In this document: positions 33,537 to 40,942 of the stretch, piece after piece
Layout: each line of letters begins with the position of its first letter
Numbering within the stretch: position 1 is the stretch's first letter
Source of the DNA: Bacteroidaceae bacterium
GTDB lineage: Bacteria > Bacteroidota > Bacteroidia > Bacteroidales > Bacteroidaceae
Direction of reading: 5' to 3'
Length of the DNA stretch: 50,585 nucleotides
Assembly (NCBI GenBank): GCA_017481875.1
Contig: JAFUOP010000022.1
Location: 1-50,585 of the forward strand
Program-made: the position numbers and the translations under genes
The notes under the pieces: generated by a model
What the model saw: only the letters and a program-made list of their open reading frames with translations
Told to the model about the DNA's origin: nothing
Database searches by the model: none

Positions 33537-33758
33537 AGGTGATGAATCACTATTGCAAATAAGAGCTTACAGAGTGTTTTTACAAGCTGTAAAATACCGC
33601 GATATACGGTAAGTTGAAACGCTTAAAAAAGATATAGTATTGTTATCAAGTTGGATTTAATTAAATTGCTTGATAATGCTTGAATGGTTATTTTTGCCAA
33701 AGCTAACCAAAAGAGAAAGGAGGTCGTTCATTAGATATAAAAAGGAGTGCATTATACA

Positions 33759-33860
33759 TTTGTGACGGTGTCTGAGTCCGTCACAAAACCGTCACAAAAT
33801 ATCTGTTTTTGTGGCATTTTTAGAGTTAAATAATGGTATAATCTGCTAATACCGTCACAA
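33759..33860. repeat. CCGTCACAA repeats near the right end of the element
   Basis: TTTGTGACGG (33759-33768) and CCGTCACAAA (33778-33787) form a perfect palindrome. Further direct copies lie at 33789 and 33852. A related ACGTCACACAAAA lies at the left end just before the integrase (near 22439-22451). This distribution fits recombinase or excision-factor arm sites. The rest of 33537-33944 shows no gene. Confidence 0.5.
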
Positions 33861-33938
33861 GAAAATTTAGACTTTTATTGGAGATTTTGATAGGGTAGAT
33901 GAGTTGCTGTTTGCAGGTTGTGTGATTAAAAGCGAGAA

Positions 33939-33974
33939 CAAAAAAAGAGAGTCACCCTAAAAAGAATGACTCTC
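33939..33974 (-). terminator. Terminator of the GGGtGRT gene
   Basis: On the minus strand GAGAGTCA (from 33974) pairs with TGACTCTC (to 33947) and is followed by a run of T (33946-33939). It lies inside the element, so the element supplies the host gene with a new terminator as well as a new 3' end. Confidence 0.88.
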
Positions 33975-34000
33975 CATAATGTATTATAAATCAATAAGAT

Positions 34001-35011
34001 TTACTTGCTCAATGCAGCCGAAATATCCACTGCGATAGCAACAGTAGCACCCACCATGGGGTTGTTACCGATGCCGAGGAAGCCCATCATCTCAACGTGT
34101 GCGGGAACCGATGAAGAACCTGCGAACTGTGCATCAGAGTGCATACGGCCCATAGTGTCGGTCATACCGTAAGAAGCGGGACCGGCAGCCATATTGTCGG
34201 GGTGCAATGTGCGGCCTGTACCACCACCCGAAGCTACCGAGAAGTAGTTCTTGCCGGCGAGGATGCGCTCCTTCTTGTATGTGCCTGCAACGGGGTGCTG
34301 GAAACGTGTGGGGTTGGTAGAGTTACCTGTGATAGAAACATCTACGCCCTCCTTCCACATAATGGCAACACCTTCGCGAACATCGTCGGCACCGTAGCAA
34401 CGTACTTTTGCACGGGGACCGTCGCTGTAAGCTATTTCGCGTACGATGTTAAGCTCGCCTGTGAAGTAGTCGAACTGTGTCTGAACGTATGTAAAGCCGT
34501 TGATGCGTGAGATAATCTGCGCTGCGTCTTTGCCAAGGCCGTTGAGGATACAACGGAGGGGCTCTTTACGCACTTTGTCGGCTTTTGCTGCGATTTTGAT
34601 GGCACCTTCGGCTGCTGCAAACGACTCGTGGCCTGCCAAGAAGGCGAAGCACTTTGTCTCTTCGCGCAACAAGCGTGCTGCGAGGTTACCGTGGCCGATA
34701 CCTACCTTGCGGTCGTCGGCTACCGAGCCGGGGATACAGAATGCCTGCAAGCCCAAGCCGATTGCCTCGGCTGCGTCGGCAGCGTTAGAGCAACCTTTCT
34801 TCAATGCGATGGCTGCACCTACTACATAGGCCCATTTTGCATTCTCGAAACAGATGGGCTGTGTCTCCTCACAAGTCTTGTAAGGGTCGATGCCATACTG
34901 CTCGCAAATTTCGTTAGCCTCTTCGATGCTGGCGATACCATTCTCGTTCAATACTGCAAGGATCTGCTTGATACGACGATCCTGACTTTCAAATTTTACG
35001 GGTCTTATCAT
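34001..35011 (-). CDS. GGGtGRT protein
   Basis: 336 aa from ATG 35011, chosen because an AGGAGG ribosome site lies just upstream (near 35020-35025) and the product starts MIRPVKFE; an ATG at 35044 would overlap the upstream gene. The name-giving segment GGGTGRTLHPD is present near residue 270. The family is found beside NifU-like proteins in anaerobes. Its function is not known to me; a role in Fe-S metabolism is inferred from the neighbour. The last 165 bases come from the integrated element but preserve the protein. Confidence 0.9.
   Translation of the reverse strand: MIRPVKFESQDRRIKQILAVLNENGIASIEEANEICEQYGIDPYKTCEETQPICFENAKWAYVVGAAIALKKGCSNAADAAEAIGLGLQAFCIPGSVADDRKVGIGHGNLAARLLREETKCFAFLAGHESFAAAEGAIKIAAKADKVRKEPLRCILNGLGKDAAQIISRINGFTYVQTQFDYFTGELNIVREIAYSDGPRAKVRCYGADDVREGVAIMWKEGVDVSITGNSTNPTRFQHPVAGTYKKERILAGKNYFSVASGGGTGRTLHPDNMAAGPASYGMTDTMGRMHSDAQFAGSSSVPAHVEMMGFLGIGNNPMVGATVAIAVDISAALSK
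34059..34129. repeat. Right attachment-site repeat (71 bp)
   Basis: Identical to 22218-22288 and in the same orientation. It lies in the 3' coding end of the intact GGGtGRT gene. Confidence 0.85.
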
Positions 35012-35024
35012 AGCTTTGTCCTCC

Positions 35025-35726
35025 TTATTCTTTACGTGGGTCAATGTATTTAACTGCGCCGTCCTCTTCTTTGAAGCGGCCGTATGTCTTTGTAAGGTTC
35101 TTTACAGCCTCGTTGGCGTCGGTACCTTTCTTAATCTCGTCCATAAGCTGTCCGAGGTTGATGAATTGGTAACCGCAAATTTCGTCGTTCTTGTCGAGCG
35201 CGAGCTTTGTGATGTAACCCTCGGCCATTTCCAAGTAACGTGAACCCTTTGCCAATGTGCCATAGAGAGTACCTGTCTGGCTGCGGAGTCCTTTACCCAA
35301 GTCCTCCAAGCCTGCACCGATGATGAGGCCACCCTCGGAGAAGGCCGACTGGCTGCGACCGTAAACAATCTGCAAGAACAACTCGCGCATAGCGGTGTTG
35401 ATTGCGTCGCATACAAGGTCGGTGTTAAGAGCTTCGAGAATAGTCTTGCCGGGGAGAATTTCCGATGCCATAGCAGCAGAGTGTGTCATACCCGAACAGC
35501 CGATAGTCTCTACAAGAGCCTCCTGAATAATACCGTTCTTAATGTTCAAGGAAAGTTTGCAAGCACCCTGCTGGGGAGCGCACCATCCAATACCGTGTGT
35601 GAAACCTGAAATGTCGGCAACCTCTTTTGCCTTAATCCATTTGCCCTCTTCGGGAATGGGTGCGGGGCCGTGGTTGGGACCTTTTTTTACTACACACATG
35701 TTTTCTACTTCGTGTGAATAAACCAT
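35025..35726 (-). CDS. NifU-like iron-sulfur cluster assembly scaffold protein
   Basis: 233 aa. Shows the IscU/NifU-type Cys positions: WCAPQQGAC near residues 49-57 and IGCSGMTHSAA near 75-85, within a fold of matching order. The C-terminal part (LDKNDEICGYQFINLGQLMD) is an extension specific to this subfamily. It is upstream of the GGGtGRT gene with 13 bases between, so both are co-transcribed leftward. Predicted to hold or deliver Fe-S clusters in the cytosol. Confidence 0.85.
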   Translation of the reverse strand: MVYSHEVENMCVVKKGPNHGPAPIPEEGKWIKAKEVADISGFTHGIGWCAPQQGACKLSLNIKNGIIQEALVETIGCSGMTHSAAMASEILPGKTILEALNTDLVCDAINTAMRELFLQIVYGRSQSAFSEGGLIIGAGLEDLGKGLRSQTGTLYGTLAKGSRYLEMAEGYITKLALDKNDEICGYQFINLGQLMDEIKKGTDANEAVKNLTKTYGRFKEEDGAVKYIDPRKE

Positions 35727-35783
35727 AATTTTTTATGTTTAAATTGTGAAACTGGTTGTTTGTTTTATACCTCTTTCAATTTG

Positions 35784-35814
35784 CGAAGATAGTGAAAAAT
35801 ATAAACAGGCCAAA
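35784..35814 (-). promoter_or_regulatory. Promoter of the NifU-like/GGGtGRT operon
   Basis: On the minus strand TTTG (35814-35811), a 19-base spacer, then TATCTTCG (35791-35784), one mismatch to TAnnTTTG. It lies about 60 bases before the ATG at 35726. Confidence 0.6.
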
Positions 35815-35909
35815 GAATGACCGTGGAAATATTTGCAAAAATTCTCTTTGTGCTAAAAAAATATAATAATTGTATTCTATTATATGTGTGCGTGCGTGAT
35901 TTCCGGATT

Positions 35910-36113
35910 TTTGTTGCTATCTTTGCAGTTAATGCGAAAATAGACTGCACTCGCTTTGAAATACATTAAAGTGAACTTTATGTATCTCGCTCGTTTGTTG
36001 CTATCTTTGCGGTTAACGCGAAAATAGACTGCACTCGCTTTGAAATACATTAAAGTGAACTTTATGTATCTCGCTCGTTTGTTGCTATCTTTGCGGTTAA
36101 CGCGAAAATAGAC
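35910..36113 (+). repeat. 84-bp tandem repeat carrying promoter elements
   Basis: Units start at 35910, 35994 and 36078; two full copies and 36 bases of a third. Copies differ by only a few bases. Each contains TATCTTTG (35918, 36002, 36086), a full match to the TAnnTTTG element, and each complete unit contains an imperfect palindrome ATACATTAAAGTGAACTTTA. The array points at the NigD-like gene at 36231. Confidence 0.8.
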
Positions 36114-36230
36114 TTTGGGGCGGCAAGCCGCACTCCTTTGAGAACATAAATGTCCCGTCGTCGCAAGCAACGCTCATTTCGCGTTGCCGCTTTGAAATAA
36201 TTGTTATTGCTTTTATGTAAATTTTTGAAT

Positions 36231-37046
36231 ATGAAGAATAAGTTTTTAAATCTATTATTATTTGCTGTGATAGGAATGGGGATTATAGGTTGTGATAACC
36301 CCGAAGCGTCGATGTTGCATCAGGGAACATTCGAGAATGTGTTTGATGTAAAGGACGGTCTTCTCTGTCCGGCCTTTTCCGAGGACCAATACAGCGTTGC
36401 GAACCTCACCGAGGCGGGGTTGAGAAATGGCGACCGTGCCTATTTGAGATTGGCATACGTTTATGACGAGTATGCAATGCCCACTCCTTATATGAACGTG
36501 GTAGAGTGCTACACAAAGGTTCCTTTCCTCTCGATGAGCAAGAAACGCAGTTTTAAGAAGGAACTCTATAATTCGCCTCTTGCCGGCATTGCTCCCATCT
36601 ATTTCTTCACAGTAAACGGGCAGGTGTCGAGCGAGGCGGCTACCTATATTTGGGCCGACGATGCTACGCAGAATGTGGCTGTGAGATACGACAAGGACTA
36701 TGTGGGAGAGTTCAAGATGACTCTCGACAGTGTGCGCGAGAGCGTTGCTTTCTTCCGTCTTTACGCCAATCTATCACCTGCCAACGGCCGTGTGGACAGC
36801 AATACTTTCCCGTTTGAGAACAACCCCGACCAAGTGTGCAAGATACTCTCCTTTAAGATGGATTGGGATATGTTGAGAAGCGAACTTACCACTGCCGATA
36901 TGCAGGCAGTCATGGCACAAGAGGTGTTGACAAGCTGTATTTCGGTTGCCGTGGAGGGTTGCAAGACCGATGCTGACGGAATGTATATTCCCAACCGTGG
37001 TTACACAATAGACAAGTTCAAAAACCCATTGTACACCGGTAATTGA
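36231..37046 (+). CDS. NigD-like lipoprotein
   Basis: About 271 aa from ATG 36231, chosen over TTG 36201 because it gives a standard lipoprotein signal (LLLFAVIGMGIIGC, lipobox Cys at residue 21). The rest is beta-rich with an early GDRAYLRLAYVYDE segment and a C-terminal region like NigD family proteins of Bacteroides. NigD was named for a bacteriocin-linked operon but most homologues have unknown roles. Located at the outer membrane or periplasm. Downstream of the tandem promoter repeat. Confidence 0.7.
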   Translation: MKNKFLNLLLFAVIGMGIIGCDNPEASMLHQGTFENVFDVKDGLLCPAFSEDQYSVANLTEAGLRNGDRAYLRLAYVYDEYAMPTPYMNVVECYTKVPFLSMSKKRSFKKELYNSPLAGIAPIYFFTVNGQVSSEAATYIWADDATQNVAVRYDKDYVGEFKMTLDSVRESVAFFRLYANLSPANGRVDSNTFPFENNPDQVCKILSFKMDWDMLRSELTTADMQAVMAQEVLTSCISVAVEGCKTDADGMYIPNRGYTIDKFKNPLYTGN

Positions 37047-37077
37047 CAAACTGCCGGCAACAGCTATTTATGCGGCT

Positions 37078-37650
37078 ATGGAATTTAAAAAGTTGGCAAA
37101 CGTGATTATGATACTGCTCACACGCCCGGCAATGGCGTGGAAGGGCGTTTCGCATAGCAACAACAGGATTGCTATGCTTAACGGCTATCTCTATCCGCTC
37201 ATAATGCTCTGTTGCCTCTCTTCGTTCATAGGCAGCATTTGGGGCTATGGCTTCGAGTATGAAAATATATACTATATTCTCATAAGAACAGGCGTGCTCT
37301 TTGCCACTCTTTTTATCTCCTATCATCTGTTGGCGTTTCTTATTTCGAGGTTTACCTCTTTTTATATGAAGGCCGATTATGCACGTTTGACAACCGACCT
37401 CCTTGCCGGATATTCAATGGTGGTGGTATTGTTGTTGGAAATATGCCTTGGGCTTTTCCCTAATTTCAGGATAATAGGCTGGATTCTACAATTCTACACC
37501 GTGAAAATCGTGTGGGATGGTGCAGCCGTTCTTATGCGTGTGCCCGAGGAGCGTCGTCTTTCCTATTCTATTTTAGTGTCGTTGATGGTTATTTTTATAC
37601 CGGTAGCCGTGGGCGCGATAATGTCCGTGCTCTCGGTAAATTTTGGGTAA
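37078..37650 (+). CDS. Yip1-like integral membrane protein
   Basis: 190 aa with five hydrophobic segments. The N-terminus (LLTRPAMAWKGVS) and membrane layout fit the bacterial Yip1/DUF1282 group, whose function is unknown. Its stop lies directly before the smpB start, so the two genes are coupled. Confidence 0.7.
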   Translation: MEFKKLANVIMILLTRPAMAWKGVSHSNNRIAMLNGYLYPLIMLCCLSSFIGSIWGYGFEYENIYYILIRTGVLFATLFISYHLLAFLISRFTSFYMKADYARLTTDLLAGYSMVVVLLLEICLGLFPNFRIIGWILQFYTVKIVWDGAAVLMRVPEERRLSYSILVSLMVIFIPVAVGAIMSVLSVNFG

Positions 37651-38118
37651 ATGGCTATGGATAAAAAGGTTACAAATATAAATATAAAAAACAAGCGTGC
37701 GACGTTCGATTATATAATAACCGACACCTACACCGCCGGCATTGTGCTCACCGGCACCGAAATAAAGTCGATACGCCTTTCAAGGGCGAGCCTTGTCGAC
37801 ACCTATTGTACATTCATAAACGATGAGCTGTGGGTGAAGAATATGCACATTGCCGAATATTTCTATGGTTCCTATAATAATCACGCAGCCCGTCGCGACC
37901 GCAAACTGTTGCTCGAACGCAAGGAACTGAACAAACTGAAACAATCCGTGAAGAATCCCGGATTTACAATAGTACCCATTCGTTTGTTTATAAATGAGAA
38001 AGGGCTTGCCAAGCTGGCGATAGGTCTTGCAAGGGGCAAGCACGAATATGACAAACGCGAAACATTGAAAGAGCGTGACGACAAGCGTGAAATGGATAGA
38101 ATAAGACGTAACTTTTAA
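37651..38118 (+). CDS. smpB: SsrA-binding protein SmpB
   Basis: 155 aa, full family length. Shows the SmpB signature: [54 protein letters not shown] and the basic tail ([20 protein letters not shown]). It binds tmRNA and brings it to stalled ribosomes for trans-translation. Two in-frame ATGs are possible at the start (37651 and 37657). Confidence 0.97.
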   Translation: MAMDKKVTNINIKNKRATFDYIITDTYTAGIVLTGTEIKSIRLSRASLVDTYCTFINDELWVKNMHIAEYFYGSYNNHAARRDRKLLLERKELNKLKQSVKNPGFTIVPIRLFINEKGLAKLAIGLARGKHEYDKRETLKERDDKREMDRIRRNF

Positions 38119-38167
38119 TAAATTGAAGGGGTTGTCCGCAGGGATAGCCCCGTTACCTTAATATAAT

Positions 38168-40924
38168 ATGAGTTTGAAGGAGGCTTTAAAAGAGAGAATA
38201 CTTGTGCTCGACGGGGCAATGGGCACAATGATACAGCGTTACGCATTGCAGGAGGACGACTTCCGCGGAGTGCGTTTTCCGGCTCATCCCACAATGCTCA
38301 AAGGCAACAACGATTTACTTGTGCTCACCCGTCCCGATGTTATTGCCGATATTCACGAAAAATATCTCCTTGCAGGTGCCGACATTATAGAAACCTGCAC
38401 CTTCAATGCCAACAGAATATCGCAGAGCGATTATGGGTGCGATGCCCTGTGTGCCGAAATTAACCGTGCCGCAGTGAGCATTGCCCGTGCCGCAGCCGAT
38501 AAATATTCCACGCCCGTCAAGCCTCGCTTTGTGGTAGGTTCCGTGGGTCCCACAAGCCGCACCTGCTCCATAAGCCCCGATGTTGAGAATCCCGCCTGTC
38601 GTAATATTACCTTCGACGAGCTTGCGGATGCATACACCGAACAGATGGCAGCTCTTATAGAGGGTGGGGTGGATGCACTGCTCTGCGAAACAATATTCGA
38701 CACCCTAAATGCGAAGGCCGCAGTCTATGCAGCCGATGAGGCTATGAAGATTGCCGGGCGCGAGGTTCCGGTAATGCTCTCCTTTACCATTGCCGATAAT
38801 AGCGGCCGCATCCTCTCGGGGCAGTCGATAGAGGCCTTTGTGGCATCGGTTATGAGCCGGAATATCTTGTCGATAGGCCTTAACTGTTCGTTCGGCGCAG
38901 GGCAGATGAAGCCCTTTATAAAGCAACTTGCCGACATTGCTCCCTGCTTTGTGAGTGCCTACCCGAATGCAGGCCTTCCCAATGAAATGGGGCAGTATGA
39001 CCAGACTGCCGGGCAGATGGCAGCCCTTGTTGCCGAATATATCGACGAGGGAGTTGTGAATATAATCGGAGGTTGCTGTGGCACCACCGACGAATATATT
39101 GCGCGGTTCACCGCACTTGTCGAGGGGAAGACTCCCCGCCGCCCTGTTGCCTATCCTACGGAAATGTGGCTGTCGGGGCTCGACCGCTTGGTGGTTAACC
39201 GCAGTATGAATTTTATAAATATAGGCGAACGGTGCAACGTTGCCGGCTCGCGCAAATTCCTTCGTCTGATTAACGAGAAAAACTACTCCGAGGCGTTGAA
39301 GATTGCCCGCCGTCAGGTGGAGGATGGGGCACAGGTGCTCGATGTGAATTTCGACGATGGGCTTCTCGATACAAAGGCCGAAATGGGGAATTTTCTCAAT
39401 ATGCTTGTGAGCGAGCCCGAGATTTCCCGTCTGCCTGTGATGGTCGACTCTTCCGATTGGGAGGTGATTGCCGCCGGGCTCAAATGTCTGCAAGGTCGTG
39501 CCATCGTGAACTCCCTTTCGCTCAAAGAGGGTGAAGGACTCTTTATTGCCCGTGCCGCCGAAGCAAAGCGTTTGGGTGCCGCCATCGTGGTAATGGCATT
39601 CGACGAAGAGGGGCAGGCAACCACATTCGAACGAAAAACAGGGGTGTGTGCCCGCGCCTATAAACTTTTGGTTGACAAGGTGGGCTTTGAACCACACGAT
39701 ATAATATTCGACCCTAATATCCTTGCAGTGGCCACAGGCATAGAGGAGCACGCAGCCTATGGTGCCGATTTTATCCGCGCCTGTGCTTGGATAAAGGAGA
39801 ACCTTCCCGGAGCACACATAAGCGGGGGCGTGAGCAACCTCTCGTTCTCGTTCCGTGGCAACAACTATGTGCGCGAGGCAATGCACGCAGTCTTCCTCTA
39901 TCACGCAATAGCGGCAGGGATGGATATGGGCATAGTAAATCCGCAATCGTCGGTGCAGTATGAGGATATCCCTCTGCATCTGCGCGAGGCAATAGAGGAT
40001 GTGGTGCTCAACAGAAACTCCGAGGCCACAGAAAGACTCATTGCCATAGCCGAGGAGATGAAGGAGAGAGAGGTTAAGGCCGAGAATCGCGCTGACGATG
40101 CTTGGCGTGCCGCATCGGTTGACGAGCGTCTGAAAACTGCACTTGTAAAGGGCCTCTGCGATTATCTTGAACAGGATATTGCCGAGGCAGTGGAGAAATA
40201 TAAAACGGCAATTGCAGTAATAAGCGGTCCGTTGATGGCCGGAATGAATTATGTTGGCGAATTGTTTGGCGATGGCAAGCTCTTCTTGCCACAGGTGGTT
40301 AAAACCGCCCGCACTATGAAACAGGCGGTGGCTCTTCTGCAACCGCTCATAGAGAGCGACAAGGAGGCGACGGCAACATCGGCCGGCAGGGTGGTGATAG
40401 CTACCGTTAAAGGCGATGTACACGATATTGGCAAGAATATAGCCGGGGTGGTTATGGGCTGCAACGGTTACGAGATAACCGACCTTGGTGTTATGGTACC
40501 TGCCGAAAGGATTGTAGCCACGGCCTTGGAACAACGTGCCGACATTGTAATTTTGAGTGGTCTTATCACCCCCTCACTCGAAGAGATGATAACCGTGGTA
40601 AAGGAGTTGAAGGCGGCCGGTTGCAGTGTGCCGGTGATGATTGCCGGTGCCACCACAAGCCCCCTGCACACGGCTCTTAAAATAGCTCCTGCATACGATG
40701 GCCCGGTGATACACGTTAAGGATGTGTCGCAGAATGTTATTGTTGCCGCAAAGTTGTTGGGCAGCGATGCGGTGCGCAAGGCTTTCTTGGAAAATCTTGC
40801 TGCCGAGCAACATACATTGCGTTCACAGGCTGCCGCAAAGGAGCAACAAACGCTGCGCTCTCTCGATGAGGCACGCGCCAACCGATTGAACCTCTTTGGC
40901 GAGGGTTGTGACAATTGTAAATAG
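38168..40924 (+). CDS. metH: Cobalamin-dependent methionine synthase, without activation domain
   Basis: 918 aa. Homocysteine domain (1-325) with zinc ligands C240 and C303-C304; pterin/methyl-tetrahydrofolate domain (about 345-620, FINIGERCNVAGS); B12 cap and binding domains (about 640-890) with GDVHDIGKN and axial-ligand His752. It transfers a methyl group from methyltetrahydrofolate to homocysteine. E. coli MetH has about 1227 aa; the C-terminal AdoMet activation domain is missing here and the protein ends shortly after the B12 domain. Reactivation would need a separate protein. Confidence 0.95.
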   Translation: MSLKEALKERILVLDGAMGTMIQRYALQEDDFRGVRFPAHPTMLKGNNDLLVLTRPDVIADIHEKYLLAGADIIETCTFNANRISQSDYGCDALCAEINRAAVSIARAAADKYSTPVKPRFVVGSVGPTSRTCSISPDVENPACRNITFDELADAYTEQMAALIEGGVDALLCETIFDTLNAKAAVYAADEAMKIAGREVPVMLSFTIADNSGRILSGQSIEAFVASVMSRNILSIGLNCSFGAGQMKPFIKQLADIAPCFVSAYPNAGLPNEMGQYDQTAGQMAALVAEYIDEGVVNIIGGCCGTTDEYIARFTALVEGKTPRRPVAYPTEMWLSGLDRLVVNRSMNFINIGERCNVAGSRKFLRLINEKNYSEALKIARRQVEDGAQVLDVNFDDGLLDTKAEMGNFLNMLVSEPEISRLPVMVDSSDWEVIAAGLKCLQGRAIVNSLSLKEGEGLFIARAAEAKRLGAAIVVMAFDEEGQATTFERKTGVCARAYKLLVDKVGFEPHDIIFDPNILAVATGIEEHAAYGADFIRACAWIKENLPGAHISGGVSNLSFSFRGNNYVREAMHAVFLYHAIAAGMDMGIVNPQSSVQYEDIPLHLREAIEDVVLNRNSEATERLIAIAEEMKEREVKAENRADDAWRAASVDERLKTALVKGLCDYLEQDIAEAVEKYKTAIAVISGPLMAGMNYVGELFGDGKLFLPQVVKTARTMKQAVALLQPLIESDKEATATSAGRVVIATVKGDVHDIGKNIAGVVMGCNGYEITDLGVMVPAERIVATALEQRADIVILSGLITPSLEEMITVVKELKAAGCSVPVMIAGATTSPLHTALKIAPAYDGPVIHVKDVSQNVIVAAKLLGSDAVRKAFLENLAAEQHTLRSQAAAKEQQTLRSLDEARANRLNLFGEGCDNCK

Positions 40925-40942
40925 AATAAGTGATATTATAAA

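Larger units (their letters stand above)
22218..34129. mobile_element. 11.8-kb integrated element in the GGGtGRT gene 3' end
   Basis: Bounded by a 71-bp perfect direct repeat whose copies are 11,841 bases apart. An integrase gene sits just inside the left end, pointing inward. The copy joined to the intact gene carries silent substitutions relative to the displaced copy, as expected when the element brings its own replacement gene end. Contents: integrase, unknown 314-aa protein, unknown 317-aa protein, two-winged-helix protein, DUF3871, a 42-aa membrane peptide, a second recombinase and about eight cargo genes. G+C content is lower than in the chromosomal flanks. No relaxase, coupling protein, conjugation or phage structural gene is visible, so it is a satellite-like or mobilised-in-trans island, or a deletion derivative. 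Confidence 0.85.

Noticed and set aside
34139-35053. Plus-strand frames opposite the GGGtGRT gene
   Set aside because: They are shadows of the well-supported minus-strand gene and have no independent signals.
36201-36230. Upstream TTG start for the NigD-like gene
   Set aside because: ATG at 36231 gives a proper lipoprotein signal; the TTG start would add ten residues before it for no reason.
38705-40534. 609-codon minus-strand open frame across metH
   Set aside because: It is the antisense shadow of a clearly functional metH; its sequence is Cys/His-rich nonsense with no domain. Similar shadows lie across the ATPase gene (41852-42883 and 42992-43657).
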